A stretch of 64,000 nucleotides of DNA from Clostridia bacterium (GTDB lineage: Bacteria > Bacillota > Clostridia > Oscillospirales > Acutalibacteraceae), in contig JAFQCT010000016.1 in NCBI GenBank assembly GCA_017399405.1, positions 62,001-126,000 on the forward strand, given 5' to 3'. The notes under the pieces were generated by a model, which worked only from the letters and a program-made list of their open reading frames with translations, was not told the origin of the DNA and made no database searches. The position numbers were made by a program, and so were the translations under genes. This document shows, one piece after another, positions 37,889 to 46,151 of this stretch. Within the stretch, counting starts at the first letter, position 1; each line of letters opens with the position of its first letter.

Positions 37889-38792
37889 GCAATAATTCAA
37901 TTAAAGCGTTAAAATTTTCATCAGAATACTCAATTTCAGAAGAGTACATTCTTGCCACATCTTCAATATTATATCCGATTCTGCATAATGTCGAAATCAT
38001 ATAACAACTGATAATTGCAAATAATAATCTACCATTAAAATTACCATCATAAACCGATTCGCCAAGATGACGGTAAATAAAGTAAATAAGCAGATTTTTA
38101 AGTTCTTTTTCGTAAGTGCAGGGTAGTTTGAAGTGAATGTCATCAGTTGATTTTATTTTCTCTAACATTTCACTCCAAATATTATCAAGTCTTTCAAGTT
38201 TAAGATAAATGTCAGCCCAATCATAAACTGATTTTTCTGGGATTTTAATATTGAATTTATCAAGCAATTTTTCAATTGCAGATTCAAAACTATCTTCGCA
38301 TTCAATAATTTTGAAAATCTCATTCCTTATATTGAAAAACTCGGTTTCATCATCATAAACTACGCCGATTTCTTTGGTTTCATCAATTTCTATAAGTTCA
38401 AATTTTGCATTTTCATTGATAATAATTCTTGCAACTTCTTCGCAGGTAAGACCTAATCCTATCTCAACCCTGTCACCGTAAAAATTCTTAAATCTTGGGT
38501 GGTCACTACAAATCTGACAAAGAGACTCCTCACCAAGATTTAATATGATTTCACATAAATTGTTTTTATTCAAAAAAGGGCAACGCTCATTATCAGTCAA
38601 CTTAAAATAAGCACAATCATCATTTATTATAATATTATCATTTAGTTTTCTTCCAAATTCAGTGTTGTTATTTTTATATTGCTCAAAAGTTTCATCATCA
38701 ATATCAATTTCCCAACCAATGCAACAACTGTGTTTGCATTTATCTGCAATACAACTGAACTTTTTATAGTAGTTTGGTGCAAAAACTTTCAT
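37866..38792 (-). CDS. FliB-family (flagellin lysine-N-methylase-like) Cys-rich protein
   Basis: The 308-residue protein begins with FSCIADKCKHSCCIGWEIDID and continues with CPFLNKNNLCEI and LCQICSDHPRF, the cysteine spacing of the FliB family. FliB methylates flagellin lysines in Salmonella, probably using a metal centre held by these cysteines. No flagellar genes occur in the window, and many non-motile Clostridia carry such proteins, so the target may be something else. A CATATT-G-AATATG palindrome lies at 38803-38815 just before the gene. Confidence 0.85.
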   Translation of the reverse strand: MKVFAPNYYKKFSCIADKCKHSCCIGWEIDIDDETFEQYKNNNTEFGRKLNDNIIINDDCAYFKLTDNERCPFLNKNNLCEIILNLGEESLCQICSDHPRFKNFYGDRVEIGLGLTCEEVARIIINENAKFELIEIDETKEIGVVYDDETEFFNIRNEIFKIIECEDSFESAIEKLLDKFNIKIPEKSVYDWADIYLKLERLDNIWSEMLEKIKSTDDIHFKLPCTYEKELKNLLIYFIYRHLGESVYDGNFNGRLLFAIISCYMISTLCRIGYNIEDVARMYSSEIEYSDENFNALIELLQNESLEI

Positions 38793-38820
38793 ATTAAAAC
38801 TCCATATTCAATATGAGACA

Positions 38821-38849
38821 ATTATAAATTAAAATATAAGTCTTTTCAA
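38821..38849 (-). promoter_or_regulatory. Sigma-A promoter of the FliB-like gene
   Basis: On the minus strand TTGAAA (38849-38844), 17 bases, TATAAT (38826-38821). The palindrome at 38803-38815 begins near the predicted start of transcription. Confidence 0.65.
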
Positions 38850-38896
38850 CGGAATTTTTGTATTTTTATAAGTTTAGTTATATATTTTTATTATCG

Positions 38897-38925
38897 TTGA
38901 AATTAAAATATTTCTATGATACAAT
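38897..38925 (+). promoter_or_regulatory. Promoter of the MFS transporter next to the bile salt hydrolase gene
   Basis: TTGAAA (38897-38902), 17 bases, TACAAT (38920-38925). The -10 is flanked by the inverted hexamers TCTATG and CATAGA. Confidence 0.6.
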
Positions 38926-38954
38926 ACCATAGACCAAAAACATAAGGAGTTAAT

Positions 38955-40118
38955 ATGCTTTTCATTTTAGTTGTAATCTATATTGTATTTATATCGTTGG
39001 GTCTTCCTGATTCGCTTTTTGGAGCAGCATGGCCAGTTGTCCACAAAGATTTTGCAATTCAAGAAAGTTTCGCATCTTTGTATGGCATAATTACTGGTGT
39101 TTGTGTCGGTGGAGTAAGCTTTATTGCCGGTAAAGTAATACGAAAATTTGGAACACCTTTAGTCACTTTTGTTTCAACTTTGCTTACTGTATTAGGGCTT
39201 TTAATTATGAGTGTTTCACCTAATATTGTTGTTATGATGCTCGGCGCGGTTGTGCTTGGTTATGGTGCAGGAGTAATAGATACAGCACTTAATAACTTTG
39301 TGTCACTTCATTATAAAGCACAACATATGAATTGGCTTCACGCATTCTGGGGCGTTGGTGTTACAATAAGTCCACTTATTATGTCATTCTTCCTTGCAGG
39401 TGAAGCTGGGTCTTGGAGAAATGGTTACAGAGTAATTGCGCTTTTACAATTATCTATTGCAGTTGTAATTGCATTTTCTCTTAAAAAATGGAGAACAATT
39501 AAAGAAATTGAAACTGAGGAAGAAACTGCACCTGAAAATAAAAAAGGATTGTTTGACCTTCTTAAAATTAAGGGTGTACTTACAAGCTTGCTTTCACAGG
39601 GGCTTTATTGTAGTATGGAGTTTCTTATTGGTACATGGGGTGCTTCATTCCTCGTTCACGTTCATACACTGCAACCTGATGAAGCTGCAAAGTGGATTTC
39701 GTTATATTTTTGTGGAATAACAATAGGTAGAATTATATCAGGCTTTATTTCAATGAAAGCAAATGACAATACAATGATTCGTCTTGGAATTGCAACCTCA
39801 TTTGTGGGCGTAGTTCTTTTGGCACTTCCTCTTGGCAATATTTCACTTGCAGGGTTACTTCTAATTGGTGTAGGCTTCGGACCAATATTTCCAAGTATAT
39901 TACATAGTGTGCCGGACCGTTTTGGCAAAGAGTATTCGGCAGATATTACAGGTTTTCATATGGGTGGTGCTTACGGTATAGGCTTTGCAATTCAATTGAT
40001 ATTTGGTTTTGTGGCAACCGCAACAACTTTTAATATCACACCATTTGTATTGCTCGCACTCTGTATAGGCTTGTTTATAGCAAACGAAACAACAATAAAA
40101 ATATTAAAGAAAAAATAA
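38955..40118 (+). CDS. Major facilitator superfamily transporter (paralogue of 16472-17647)
   Basis: The 387-residue protein has about 12 hydrophobic segments and shares LGLPDSLFGAAWP, the loop AGKVIRKFGTP and GVGVTISPLIMS with the MFS protein at 16472. The substrate is not evident. The choloylglycine hydrolase gene begins 43 bases later on the same strand, so transport of bile acids, taurine/glycine conjugates or a related amide is a reasonable guess, no more. Confidence 0.85.
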   Translation: MLFILVVIYIVFISLGLPDSLFGAAWPVVHKDFAIQESFASLYGIITGVCVGGVSFIAGKVIRKFGTPLVTFVSTLLTVLGLLIMSVSPNIVVMMLGAVVLGYGAGVIDTALNNFVSLHYKAQHMNWLHAFWGVGVTISPLIMSFFLAGEAGSWRNGYRVIALLQLSIAVVIAFSLKKWRTIKEIETEEETAPENKKGLFDLLKIKGVLTSLLSQGLYCSMEFLIGTWGASFLVHVHTLQPDEAAKWISLYFCGITIGRIISGFISMKANDNTMIRLGIATSFVGVVLLALPLGNISLAGLLLIGVGFGPIFPSILHSVPDRFGKEYSADITGFHMGGAYGIGFAIQLIFGFVATATTFNITPFVLLALCIGLFIANETTIKILKKK

Positions 40119-40124
40119 TTACAG

Positions 40125-40174
40125 TTGAAGTACACATACTACTCTAAAGGAGATGTAAAATATGTGTACTTCAA
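40125..40174 (+). repeat. 13-bp inverted repeat enclosing the ribosome site and start codon of the choloylglycine hydrolase gene
   Basis: TTGAAGTACACAT (40125-40137) and ATGTGTACTTCAA (40162-40174) are perfect complements with a 24-base loop. The loop holds AAAGGAG, and the 3' arm begins exactly with the start codon. TTTCATTTTT follows. Arm length and loop length are the same as at 12528-12577. Confidence 0.75.
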
Positions 40175-41133
40175 TTTCATTTTTAACAAAAGACCATTAT
40201 TTTGGCAGAACGCTTGATTTAGAGTATTCCTATGACGAAAAAATAGTTATAACTCCAAGAGAATATCCCTTTGAGTTTCGTTATCAAAAGCCGGTAAACA
40301 ACCATTTTGCTATGATTGGTATGGCAACGGTTGTTGATGATTACCCGTTATATTACGAAGCAACCAATGAAAAGGGTTTGTCAATGGCAGGACTTAATTT
40401 CCCTGATAAAACTGTTTATAAAGACTTTGACCATCAAAAGAACAATATCTGCCCATTTGAACTTATTCCTTGGGTTTTAAGTAAGTGTGAAAGCGTTGAG
40501 GAGTCAAAAGAATTGTTATATAATACAAATATTATTTCTGCCGATTTCAATGACGATTTTAAGTCAACACCATTACATTGGATGATTTCTGACCGCGATT
40601 CCTCAATTACAGTTGAATGTGTTGATGATGGACTTAAAATTTACTACAACCCCGTAAGTGTGTTGACTAACAATCCCGAATTTCCAATACAAATCTTTAA
40701 TCTTAACAATTATATGAGTTTAACTCGTGAAGAACCTGAAACAAGATTTGCCGAAGGCTTTGATTTTAGTAAATACAGTAGGGGAATGGGGGCGTTAGGA
40801 CTACCCGGTGACAATTCATCAATGTCACGATTTGTCCGTGCAGTTTTCACGCGATTAAACTCTGTCTGCGGAGAAAGTGAAAATGAAAGTATTAGTCAGT
40901 TTTTTCATATTCTCGGCACAGTTTCTCAAACAAGAGGCACAGTCAGGGCGAGTGATGGTTTTATGACCACAATCTACACATCCTGTTGTAATACTGATAA
41001 GGGTATTTATTATTATACAACCTACGAAAATAATCAGATTTCAGCAGTTAATATGTCTAACGAAAACCTTGACACAAATGAACTATTGATATATAATCTT
41101 GAAAGCGAACAGCAAATAAATTATCAAAATTAA
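40162..41133 (+). CDS. bsh: Choloylglycine hydrolase family (bile salt hydrolase/penicillin V acylase)
   Basis: The 323-residue Ntn hydrolase starts MCTS, so removal of Met exposes the nucleophile Cys2. Conserved family residues are visible: Arg16 and Asp19 in FGRTLDLEYSY, GLSMAGLNFP, Asn170/171 in VLTNNPEF, and the Arg in MSRFVRAVF. GLPGD-N-SSMSRF is especially like gut bile salt hydrolases, which split glycine or taurine from bile acids. A penicillin V acylase or other amide substrate is not excluded. It follows an MFS gene and starts within an inverted repeat. Confidence 0.88.
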   Translation: MCTSISFLTKDHYFGRTLDLEYSYDEKIVITPREYPFEFRYQKPVNNHFAMIGMATVVDDYPLYYEATNEKGLSMAGLNFPDKTVYKDFDHQKNNICPFELIPWVLSKCESVEESKELLYNTNIISADFNDDFKSTPLHWMISDRDSSITVECVDDGLKIYYNPVSVLTNNPEFPIQIFNLNNYMSLTREEPETRFAEGFDFSKYSRGMGALGLPGDNSSMSRFVRAVFTRLNSVCGESENESISQFFHILGTVSQTRGTVRASDGFMTTIYTSCCNTDKGIYYYTTYENNQISAVNMSNENLDTNELLIYNLESEQQINYQN

Positions 41134-41140
41134 ATATTGT

Positions 41141-41227
41141 ACTGCCACCGGGTAGTGTGATGCAATTATTAGCATTCACGGGTATATCATTAGGTCTTTG
41201 AAGATATACCGTGAATGTTATTTTTTT
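41141..41227 (+). promoter_or_regulatory. Attenuator-like 5' leader of pnuC (candidate riboswitch)
   Basis: Three overlapping hairpins are visible. ACTGCC-ACCG-GGTAGT (41141-41156). GTGTGATGC (41155-41163) with GCATTCAC (41172-41179). AGCATTCACGGGTATATC (41171-41188) with GATATACCGTGAATGTT (41203-41219), followed by A and seven T (41221-41227). The second and third share GCATTCAC, so they exclude each other like antiterminator and terminator. pnuC follows after its GGAG site. I do not recognise a known NAD riboswitch class. Confidence 0.65.
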
Positions 41228-41236
41228 GGAGATTTT

Positions 41237-41926
41237 ATGAAAAGATTACTTAATTATTTTACGAAATTTGAAATAGGATTATGGAGTTCATCGGTACTTT
41301 TAATACTTGTTTCTTTCTGCATTTTTGACCGTGAAAATTATATGACTTTAATTGCTTCGTTAATCGGTGCAACATTTTTGATTTTCAATGCAAAGGGCAA
41401 TCCAATAGGACAGTTATTGACAATGGTTTTCGGACTTTTATACGGGATTATTTCTTATGGCTTTGCTTATTATGGTGAGATGATTACATACCTCGGTATG
41501 ACTTTTCCAATGGCTTTTTTTGCCCTTGTTTCATGGCTTAGAAATCCTTATAAAGATAATAAAGCAGAAGTAAAAGTCAACAGATTATCAAAAAAAGAAA
41601 TACCTTTTATGATTGCATTAACACTCGTTGTAACAGTTATCTTTTATTTTGTTTTAAGATATTTCAATACTGCTAATTTATTGCCAAGCACAATATCTGT
41701 AACAACAAGTTTTTTAGCAGTTTATCTTACTTTCAGACGAAGCCCATACTTTGCTCTTGCCTATGCTATGAATGATGTTGTGCTTATTGTACTGTGGATT
41801 TTGGCGTCAATTACTGATATCTCATATTTGTCCGTAGTAATTTGTTTTGTTGTATTTTTCGTAAACGATATGTATGGATTTATAAGTTGGAAACGAATGG
41901 AAAAACGACAAAAACTGAATATGTAA
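41237..41926 (+). CDS. pnuC: Nicotinamide riboside transporter PnuC
   Basis: The 229-residue membrane protein has about seven hydrophobic helices. The pattern NAKGNPIGQLLTMVFGLLYGIISY and the final DMYGFISWKRM are typical of PnuC, which imports nicotinamide riboside for NAD synthesis. GGAG precedes the ATG at 41237; the open frame upstream is the leader. A terminator-like leader suggests control by an NAD-related ligand. Confidence 0.92.
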   Translation: MKRLLNYFTKFEIGLWSSSVLLILVSFCIFDRENYMTLIASLIGATFLIFNAKGNPIGQLLTMVFGLLYGIISYGFAYYGEMITYLGMTFPMAFFALVSWLRNPYKDNKAEVKVNRLSKKEIPFMIALTLVVTVIFYFVLRYFNTANLLPSTISVTTSFLAVYLTFRRSPYFALAYAMNDVVLIVLWILASITDISYLSVVICFVVFFVNDMYGFISWKRMEKRQKLNM

Positions 41927-41927
41927 A

Positions 41928-41970
41928 AACAAAGCTGATGTTAAAAATCAAAACATCAGCTTTGTTCTTT
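41928..41970. terminator. Bidirectional terminator after pnuC
   Basis: AACAAAGCTGATGTT (41928-41942) pairs with AACATCAGCTTTGTT (41952-41966), then CTTT. It also ends the minus-strand lipoprotein gene. Confidence 0.88.
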
Positions 41971-42286
41971 AGCCCATAATGTCCCTTATACCGTTGCCTA
42001 CACCTTCGCCAATGTCTGACGCTGCTTCGCCAATACCGTCAGCAACATCACCTGCGGCATTACCTGCATTGCTTACACCGTTACTGATATCATCTTTCAT
42101 ATCATTACCGTTGTTCGCGTTATTATTTGTGTTGTTGTTTGTATTGTTTGTAGTGCTTGTTCTGTTGGTTGTGCTTGTACTTGTGTTTGTGTCACTTACT
42201 TTACCATCTTCTGTGTTGTTGCAACCAACAAGGAAAACACAAAGTAAAGCCGCTACCATTACCATAACAATTGCTGCTTTTTTCAC
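41969..42286 (-). CDS. Small Thr/Asn-rich lipoprotein
   Basis: The 105-residue product has a lipoprotein signal peptide ending in VFLVGC (Cys22). A low-complexity Thr/Asn/Ser stretch (about 33-60) and a Gly/Ala-rich helical tail follow. The start is GTG at 42286 behind AAGGAGGG. No enzymatic domain is visible. It lies 58 bases after ypeB on the same strand and may be co-transcribed with it. Confidence 0.75.
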   Translation of the reverse strand: MKKAAIVMVMVAALLCVFLVGCNNTEDGKVSDTNTSTSTTNRTSTTNNTNNNTNNNANNGNDMKDDISNGVSNAGNAAGDVADGIGEAASDIGEGVGNGIRDIMG

Positions 42287-42344
42287 TGTAATCCCTCCTT
42301 AAACAGTGGTGTTATTATTATTTCTTGTGATTGGCGGTTTTATA

Positions 42345-43691
42345 CTATTTCGTGAGTACACCGCCATCACTGTAAAGCAAAATTAAAATATTATCTTCTT
42401 CACCTGTGTCACAATCTATATATACAAGCAACTCTTGACCTTCTTGTGTCTTACAATGAATTTCATAGCAGTATTGTTCTGTTTTCCAGTCAGTAGGAAT
42501 AATACAGAGTTGAGTGTCTATAACTTCAAGTGTGTCGTTGATTTTAGCTACTGCCTGTGCCTCTGTTAGCGTTGGAGTGAACGATTTGCGATTGTGATGA
42601 TTATGCACATATCCCGTTGCATCAAAGGATAATACTTCACCGGTTTCAAGACTTACGCTTACCTTGATTAAATCAGGGTAGATGACTACACCTTTATTAT
42701 CACTTGCAAAGTTTACGGTGCATATTCCGTCATCAGTAAAATAGTAACATTCTTTAAGATTAGTGTAGCCAATTTTTTCAAGATATTTTTTAGCGTTTCT
42801 TACAGCCTCATCTTGTTTGATTTCAACTTCTCCCACAAACTTTGAGTTAATCATATAAAGTGGATATCCACCATTTTTCGTAATGGCAGTTGTGCAGTTT
42901 TCACTTTTGAAAACATAGCAGGGTATATCACCATTTTCTTCATAAGAATATTCAAGAGTACCTTTTTCATTTTCGCATACTTTTTGAGCAACTTTAAGTG
43001 CATCATCCTGCGATATTTCTTTTAATCCTTTGAGTAATAAGGCTTCACCTTGTTCAATATGGTCAGAAAATGGACCATCATAAATAAGAGACGGTAAGTC
43101 TGAGAGGGATTGTTCAACATCATCAAAACTACTGTTAATAGTTACCAGATTACTGTTTTTTTCTAAAAGGGTAGAGTCGTAATCATCAAATGAAAATGTT
43201 CCGTTTTCAAGTTCATAACACATTTGATTTACTTGTTCATTTAATGAGTTGCAGTATTCGTAAAGACTTGCAAGTTGTTGACGCTCTTCTGCACTTAAAC
43301 TTTCACCACTTGCACTTTTGCGTCCTAATGCCATTACAAATTCGCCAACTTGTGATAAAAACTTATATGTGTTTGCAAGTTGTGTATCACTTGACGGTAA
43401 CATAGCTAAACTGTTTTTTGCACCTGAAGATTCACGCCACAACTCCGATGCAAGTTTTGAAAGCATAGTGGGTGTACTTGAATACATAACTTTTTCAAGA
43501 TTGGTACTAATGTTATTAAGATTTTCATCAAGAGATACAAGTGCCAATTGATTGCTCAAAAGTACTTCTCGCTCAAATCTTGCAAGTTTAACTGATTGCA
43601 CAATACTGAAAATTCCAAGTACCAGAATAATTGTTGTTGTGTAGAGTATAATTCGTATTTTGCTTCGCGAAAAAGAGGCTCTTTTACCCAT
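42345..43691 (-). CDS. ypeB: Germination protein YpeB
   Basis: The 448-residue protein has an N-terminal membrane helix (about 14-32), a long helical domain and C-terminal PepSY-like domains (IKQDEAVRNAKKYLEKIGY and the preceding and following repeats). In Bacillus YpeB is needed for stability and localisation of the cortex-lytic enzyme SleB, whose gene is normally directly upstream. Here the upstream neighbour is a divergent cysteine desulfurase gene and no SleB-like gene is in the window. Confidence 0.88.
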   Translation of the reverse strand: MGKRASFSRSKIRIILYTTTIILVLGIFSIVQSVKLARFEREVLLSNQLALVSLDENLNNISTNLEKVMYSSTPTMLSKLASELWRESSGAKNSLAMLPSSDTQLANTYKFLSQVGEFVMALGRKSASGESLSAEERQQLASLYEYCNSLNEQVNQMCYELENGTFSFDDYDSTLLEKNSNLVTINSSFDDVEQSLSDLPSLIYDGPFSDHIEQGEALLLKGLKEISQDDALKVAQKVCENEKGTLEYSYEENGDIPCYVFKSENCTTAITKNGGYPLYMINSKFVGEVEIKQDEAVRNAKKYLEKIGYTNLKECYYFTDDGICTVNFASDNKGVVIYPDLIKVSVSLETGEVLSFDATGYVHNHHNRKSFTPTLTEAQAVAKINDTLEVIDTQLCIIPTDWKTEQYCYEIHCKTQEGQELLVYIDCDTGEEDNILILLYSDGGVLTK

Positions 43692-43770
43692 TTTTTACAC
43701 TCCTTTATAAGTTTGGTGATATTATTAACAAAAAATTCAAAAATATACCTTAAAAATCGTCATTTTCTAT

Positions 43771-43799
43771 TTGCCAAATAAGAGATTTTGTAGTATAAT
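43771..43799 (+). promoter_or_regulatory. Sigma-A promoter of the cysteine desulfurase-thiI gene run
   Basis: TTGCCA (43771-43776), 17 bases, TATAAT (43794-43799). No terminator is seen until past the HAD gene at 54173, so this may drive up to ten genes. Confidence 0.65.
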
Positions 43800-43839
43800 T
43801 ACTTTGATTTATTATGCAGAATGGGGGAGAAGTGTCGTA

Positions 43840-44964
43840 ATGGTTTATCTTGATAACAGTGCTACTACAAAACCTTGCGAAAAAGCAGTACAAAAAGCGT
43901 TTATAATGATGACTGAAAACTTTGGTAATCCCTCATCACTTCACTTTTGCGGATTTAATGCCAAGAAAGAATTAGATAGTGCAAGACGCACTTTATCTGA
44001 CTTTTTATCTTGTCAGCAAAATGAGGTTTTCTTTACACCAAGTGGTACGATTGCAAATAATACTGCAATACTTGGTACTGCAAAAGCAAAGCGTCGTGAA
44101 GGTAAAAAAGTAATAACAACATTACTTGAACATCCAAGCGTAATAAAGCATTTTGAAATACTTAGCGAACAAGGTTTTGAAGTTGTTTACTTAAAGCCTG
44201 ATTGTAACGGTAAAATCAGCCTTCAAGAACTTTCAAATGCGGTTGACGAAGATACAATTCTCGTCAGCGTAATGGCAGTAAATAATGAGGTTGGTTCAAT
44301 TCAAGATATTTCAAAAATCAAAGGCATTATAAAAGATAATAAATCAAAAGCATATTTTCATTGTGACGCAGTTCAGGCATTCGGCAAAATAATATTGAAA
44401 CCTAAAAAACTGGGTATCGATTTAATGAGTATGAGTGCCCATAAAATACATGGCATAAAAGGTGCAGGTGCTTTATATGTTAACAACAGTATCCGCATTT
44501 TACCGAGTATTGTAGGTGGCGGACAAGAAAGTGGTCTTATTTCAGGTACTGAGGCAATGCCGGCAATTTGTGCATTCGCTGAAGCAGTAAATGACATCGG
44601 TAGTGTAGAGAAAAACCTTGCCGAAGTCACAAAAGTAAGAGATTACTTTGTAAATAAGATTTCAACGCTCCCAAAAGTTTATCTTAATTCACCACAAGAT
44701 GCACTCCCGTATATAATCAACATTTCAGTTGAAGGTGTGCCATCACAAGTAATGCTCAACTCACTTTCGTCAATGGGTATTTGTGTTTCTGCAGGCTCAG
44801 CTTGTGCAAAGGGCCACCGAAGTGATGTGCTAACCGCCATGGGCGTAACACCAAAAGGCATTGATAGTGCAATTCGTATCAGTTTGTCAAAAACTACCAC
44901 AGAAAATGAAATGGATTTATTGTATAATGGAATAGTTGACACTATAAATCGTGTTAGGAGATAA
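43840..44964 (+). CDS. Cysteine desulfurase (NifS/IscS type)
   Basis: The 374-residue PLP enzyme frees sulfur from cysteine as a persulfide. YLDNSATTKP is the N-terminal signature, the PLP lysine is in MSAHKIHGIKGAGAL, and the active-site Cys is in SAGSACAKGHRSD. The ATG at 43840 follows GGGGGAGA; the open frame upstream covers the promoter. thiI begins 2 bases later, so it most likely feeds sulfur to ThiI for 4-thiouridine in tRNA and perhaps thiamine. Confidence 0.94.
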   Translation: MVYLDNSATTKPCEKAVQKAFIMMTENFGNPSSLHFCGFNAKKELDSARRTLSDFLSCQQNEVFFTPSGTIANNTAILGTAKAKRREGKKVITTLLEHPSVIKHFEILSEQGFEVVYLKPDCNGKISLQELSNAVDEDTILVSVMAVNNEVGSIQDISKIKGIIKDNKSKAYFHCDAVQAFGKIILKPKKLGIDLMSMSAHKIHGIKGAGALYVNNSIRILPSIVGGGQESGLISGTEAMPAICAFAEAVNDIGSVEKNLAEVTKVRDYFVNKISTLPKVYLNSPQDALPYIINISVEGVPSQVMLNSLSSMGICVSAGSACAKGHRSDVLTAMGVTPKGIDSAIRISLSKTTTENEMDLLYNGIVDTINRVRR

Positions 44965-44966
44965 AA

Positions 44967-46139
44967 ATGAAAGAAATCATACTCATAAAAAACGGTGAGT
45001 TAGCACTTAAAGGACTTAACCGTTCAACATTTGAAGATATTTTAATTAAGAATATTCGCAAAAGAATAAAACCACTTGGCGAATTTGAATACAGAAAAGA
45101 ACAGTCAACTGTCGCAGTTGTCCCTATGGAAGATTATATCGATATGGATGAGGTAAGTGACAGAATAAGCCGAGTTTTCGGTATTGCAGCATATTCCCGT
45201 GCATTACAGGTTGAAAAGGATATGGATGTTATACTCAAAAATGCACCCGAGTATCTTGCAGAACAACTTAAAAATGCAAAAACTTTCAAGGTTGAAGGTA
45301 AGCGTTCAGATAAAAAGTTCCCACTTAAATCTCCTGAAATTTCAGCAGAAGTTGGCGGTGCAATTTTAAGTGCGTTTCCACATTTAAGAGTAGATGTTAA
45401 AAATCCAGAAATACTTGTTACTATTGAAATTCGCGAAAAATTTGCATTTATCCGTGGTAACCAAACTAAAGGTGCGGGCGGTATGCCAACAGGTACAGCG
45501 GGTAAATCTTCAATTCTTATTTCAGGTGGTATTGACAGTCCCGTTGCAGCATATATGATGGCAAAACGCGGTCTTGTGCTTAATGCAATCCATTTTGCAT
45601 CTCCACCATATACTTCACCTCAATCAGAAGAAAAAGTTCACAATCTTCTTCGCCAGGTTTCAAGATATAGCGGTAACATAACTCTCTTCACCGTTGGTTT
45701 TACAGAAATTCAAGAAGAAATTCGTGATAAATGTCCTGAAGATTTGTTTACTCTTATTATGCGTCGTTTTATGATGAGAATTGCACAACGCATAGCAGAA
45801 AAAGAAGAAAGCAAAGCACTTATCACAGGCGAAAGTCTTGGTCAGGTGGCAAGTCAAACATTAAACGCACTTGCATGTACTGACGCGGTCGTATCAATGC
45901 CTGTTTTCAGACCTCTTATCGGTCTTGATAAAGAAGAAATCATTAAGGTTTCAAGAAGAATTGATACTTTTGATATTTCAATTGAGCCTTATGAAGATTG
46001 TTGCACAGTATTTACACCAAAACATCCAAAAACAAAACCACAGATATCTGTACTTGAAAATGCTGAAAAAGCGTTAGATGTTGAGGCTCTTATTAACCGT
46101 GCAATTGAAAACACAACTATTAAAAATATTTGTTTTTAA
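44967..46139 (+). CDS. thiI: tRNA 4-thiouridine synthetase ThiI
   Basis: The 390-residue protein has the N-terminal ferredoxin-like and THUMP domains (about 1-165) and an ATP pyrophosphatase domain with the PP-loop SGGIDSPVAAYMM. It thiolates U8 of tRNA. The protein ends without the rhodanese extension of the E. coli form, as is usual in Firmicutes, and works with the desulfurase just upstream. Confidence 0.96.
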   Translation: MKEIILIKNGELALKGLNRSTFEDILIKNIRKRIKPLGEFEYRKEQSTVAVVPMEDYIDMDEVSDRISRVFGIAAYSRALQVEKDMDVILKNAPEYLAEQLKNAKTFKVEGKRSDKKFPLKSPEISAEVGGAILSAFPHLRVDVKNPEILVTIEIREKFAFIRGNQTKGAGGMPTGTAGKSSILISGGIDSPVAAYMMAKRGLVLNAIHFASPPYTSPQSEEKVHNLLRQVSRYSGNITLFTVGFTEIQEEIRDKCPEDLFTLIMRRFMMRIAQRIAEKEESKALITGESLGQVASQTLNALACTDAVVSMPVFRPLIGLDKEEIIKVSRRIDTFDISIEPYEDCCTVFTPKHPKTKPQISVLENAEKALDVEALINRAIENTTIKNICF

Positions 46140-46151
46140 GGTAGATTTATA

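Noticed and set aside
42101-42200. Long GTT/TTG-rich low-complexity stretch
   Set aside because: It is the coding sequence for the Asn/Thr-rich part of the small lipoprotein on the minus strand.
41969-42302. Plus-strand open frame opposite the lipoprotein gene
   Set aside because: It is a mirror of the low-complexity minus-strand gene, which has a good ribosome site and lipoprotein signal; the plus-strand product has neither.
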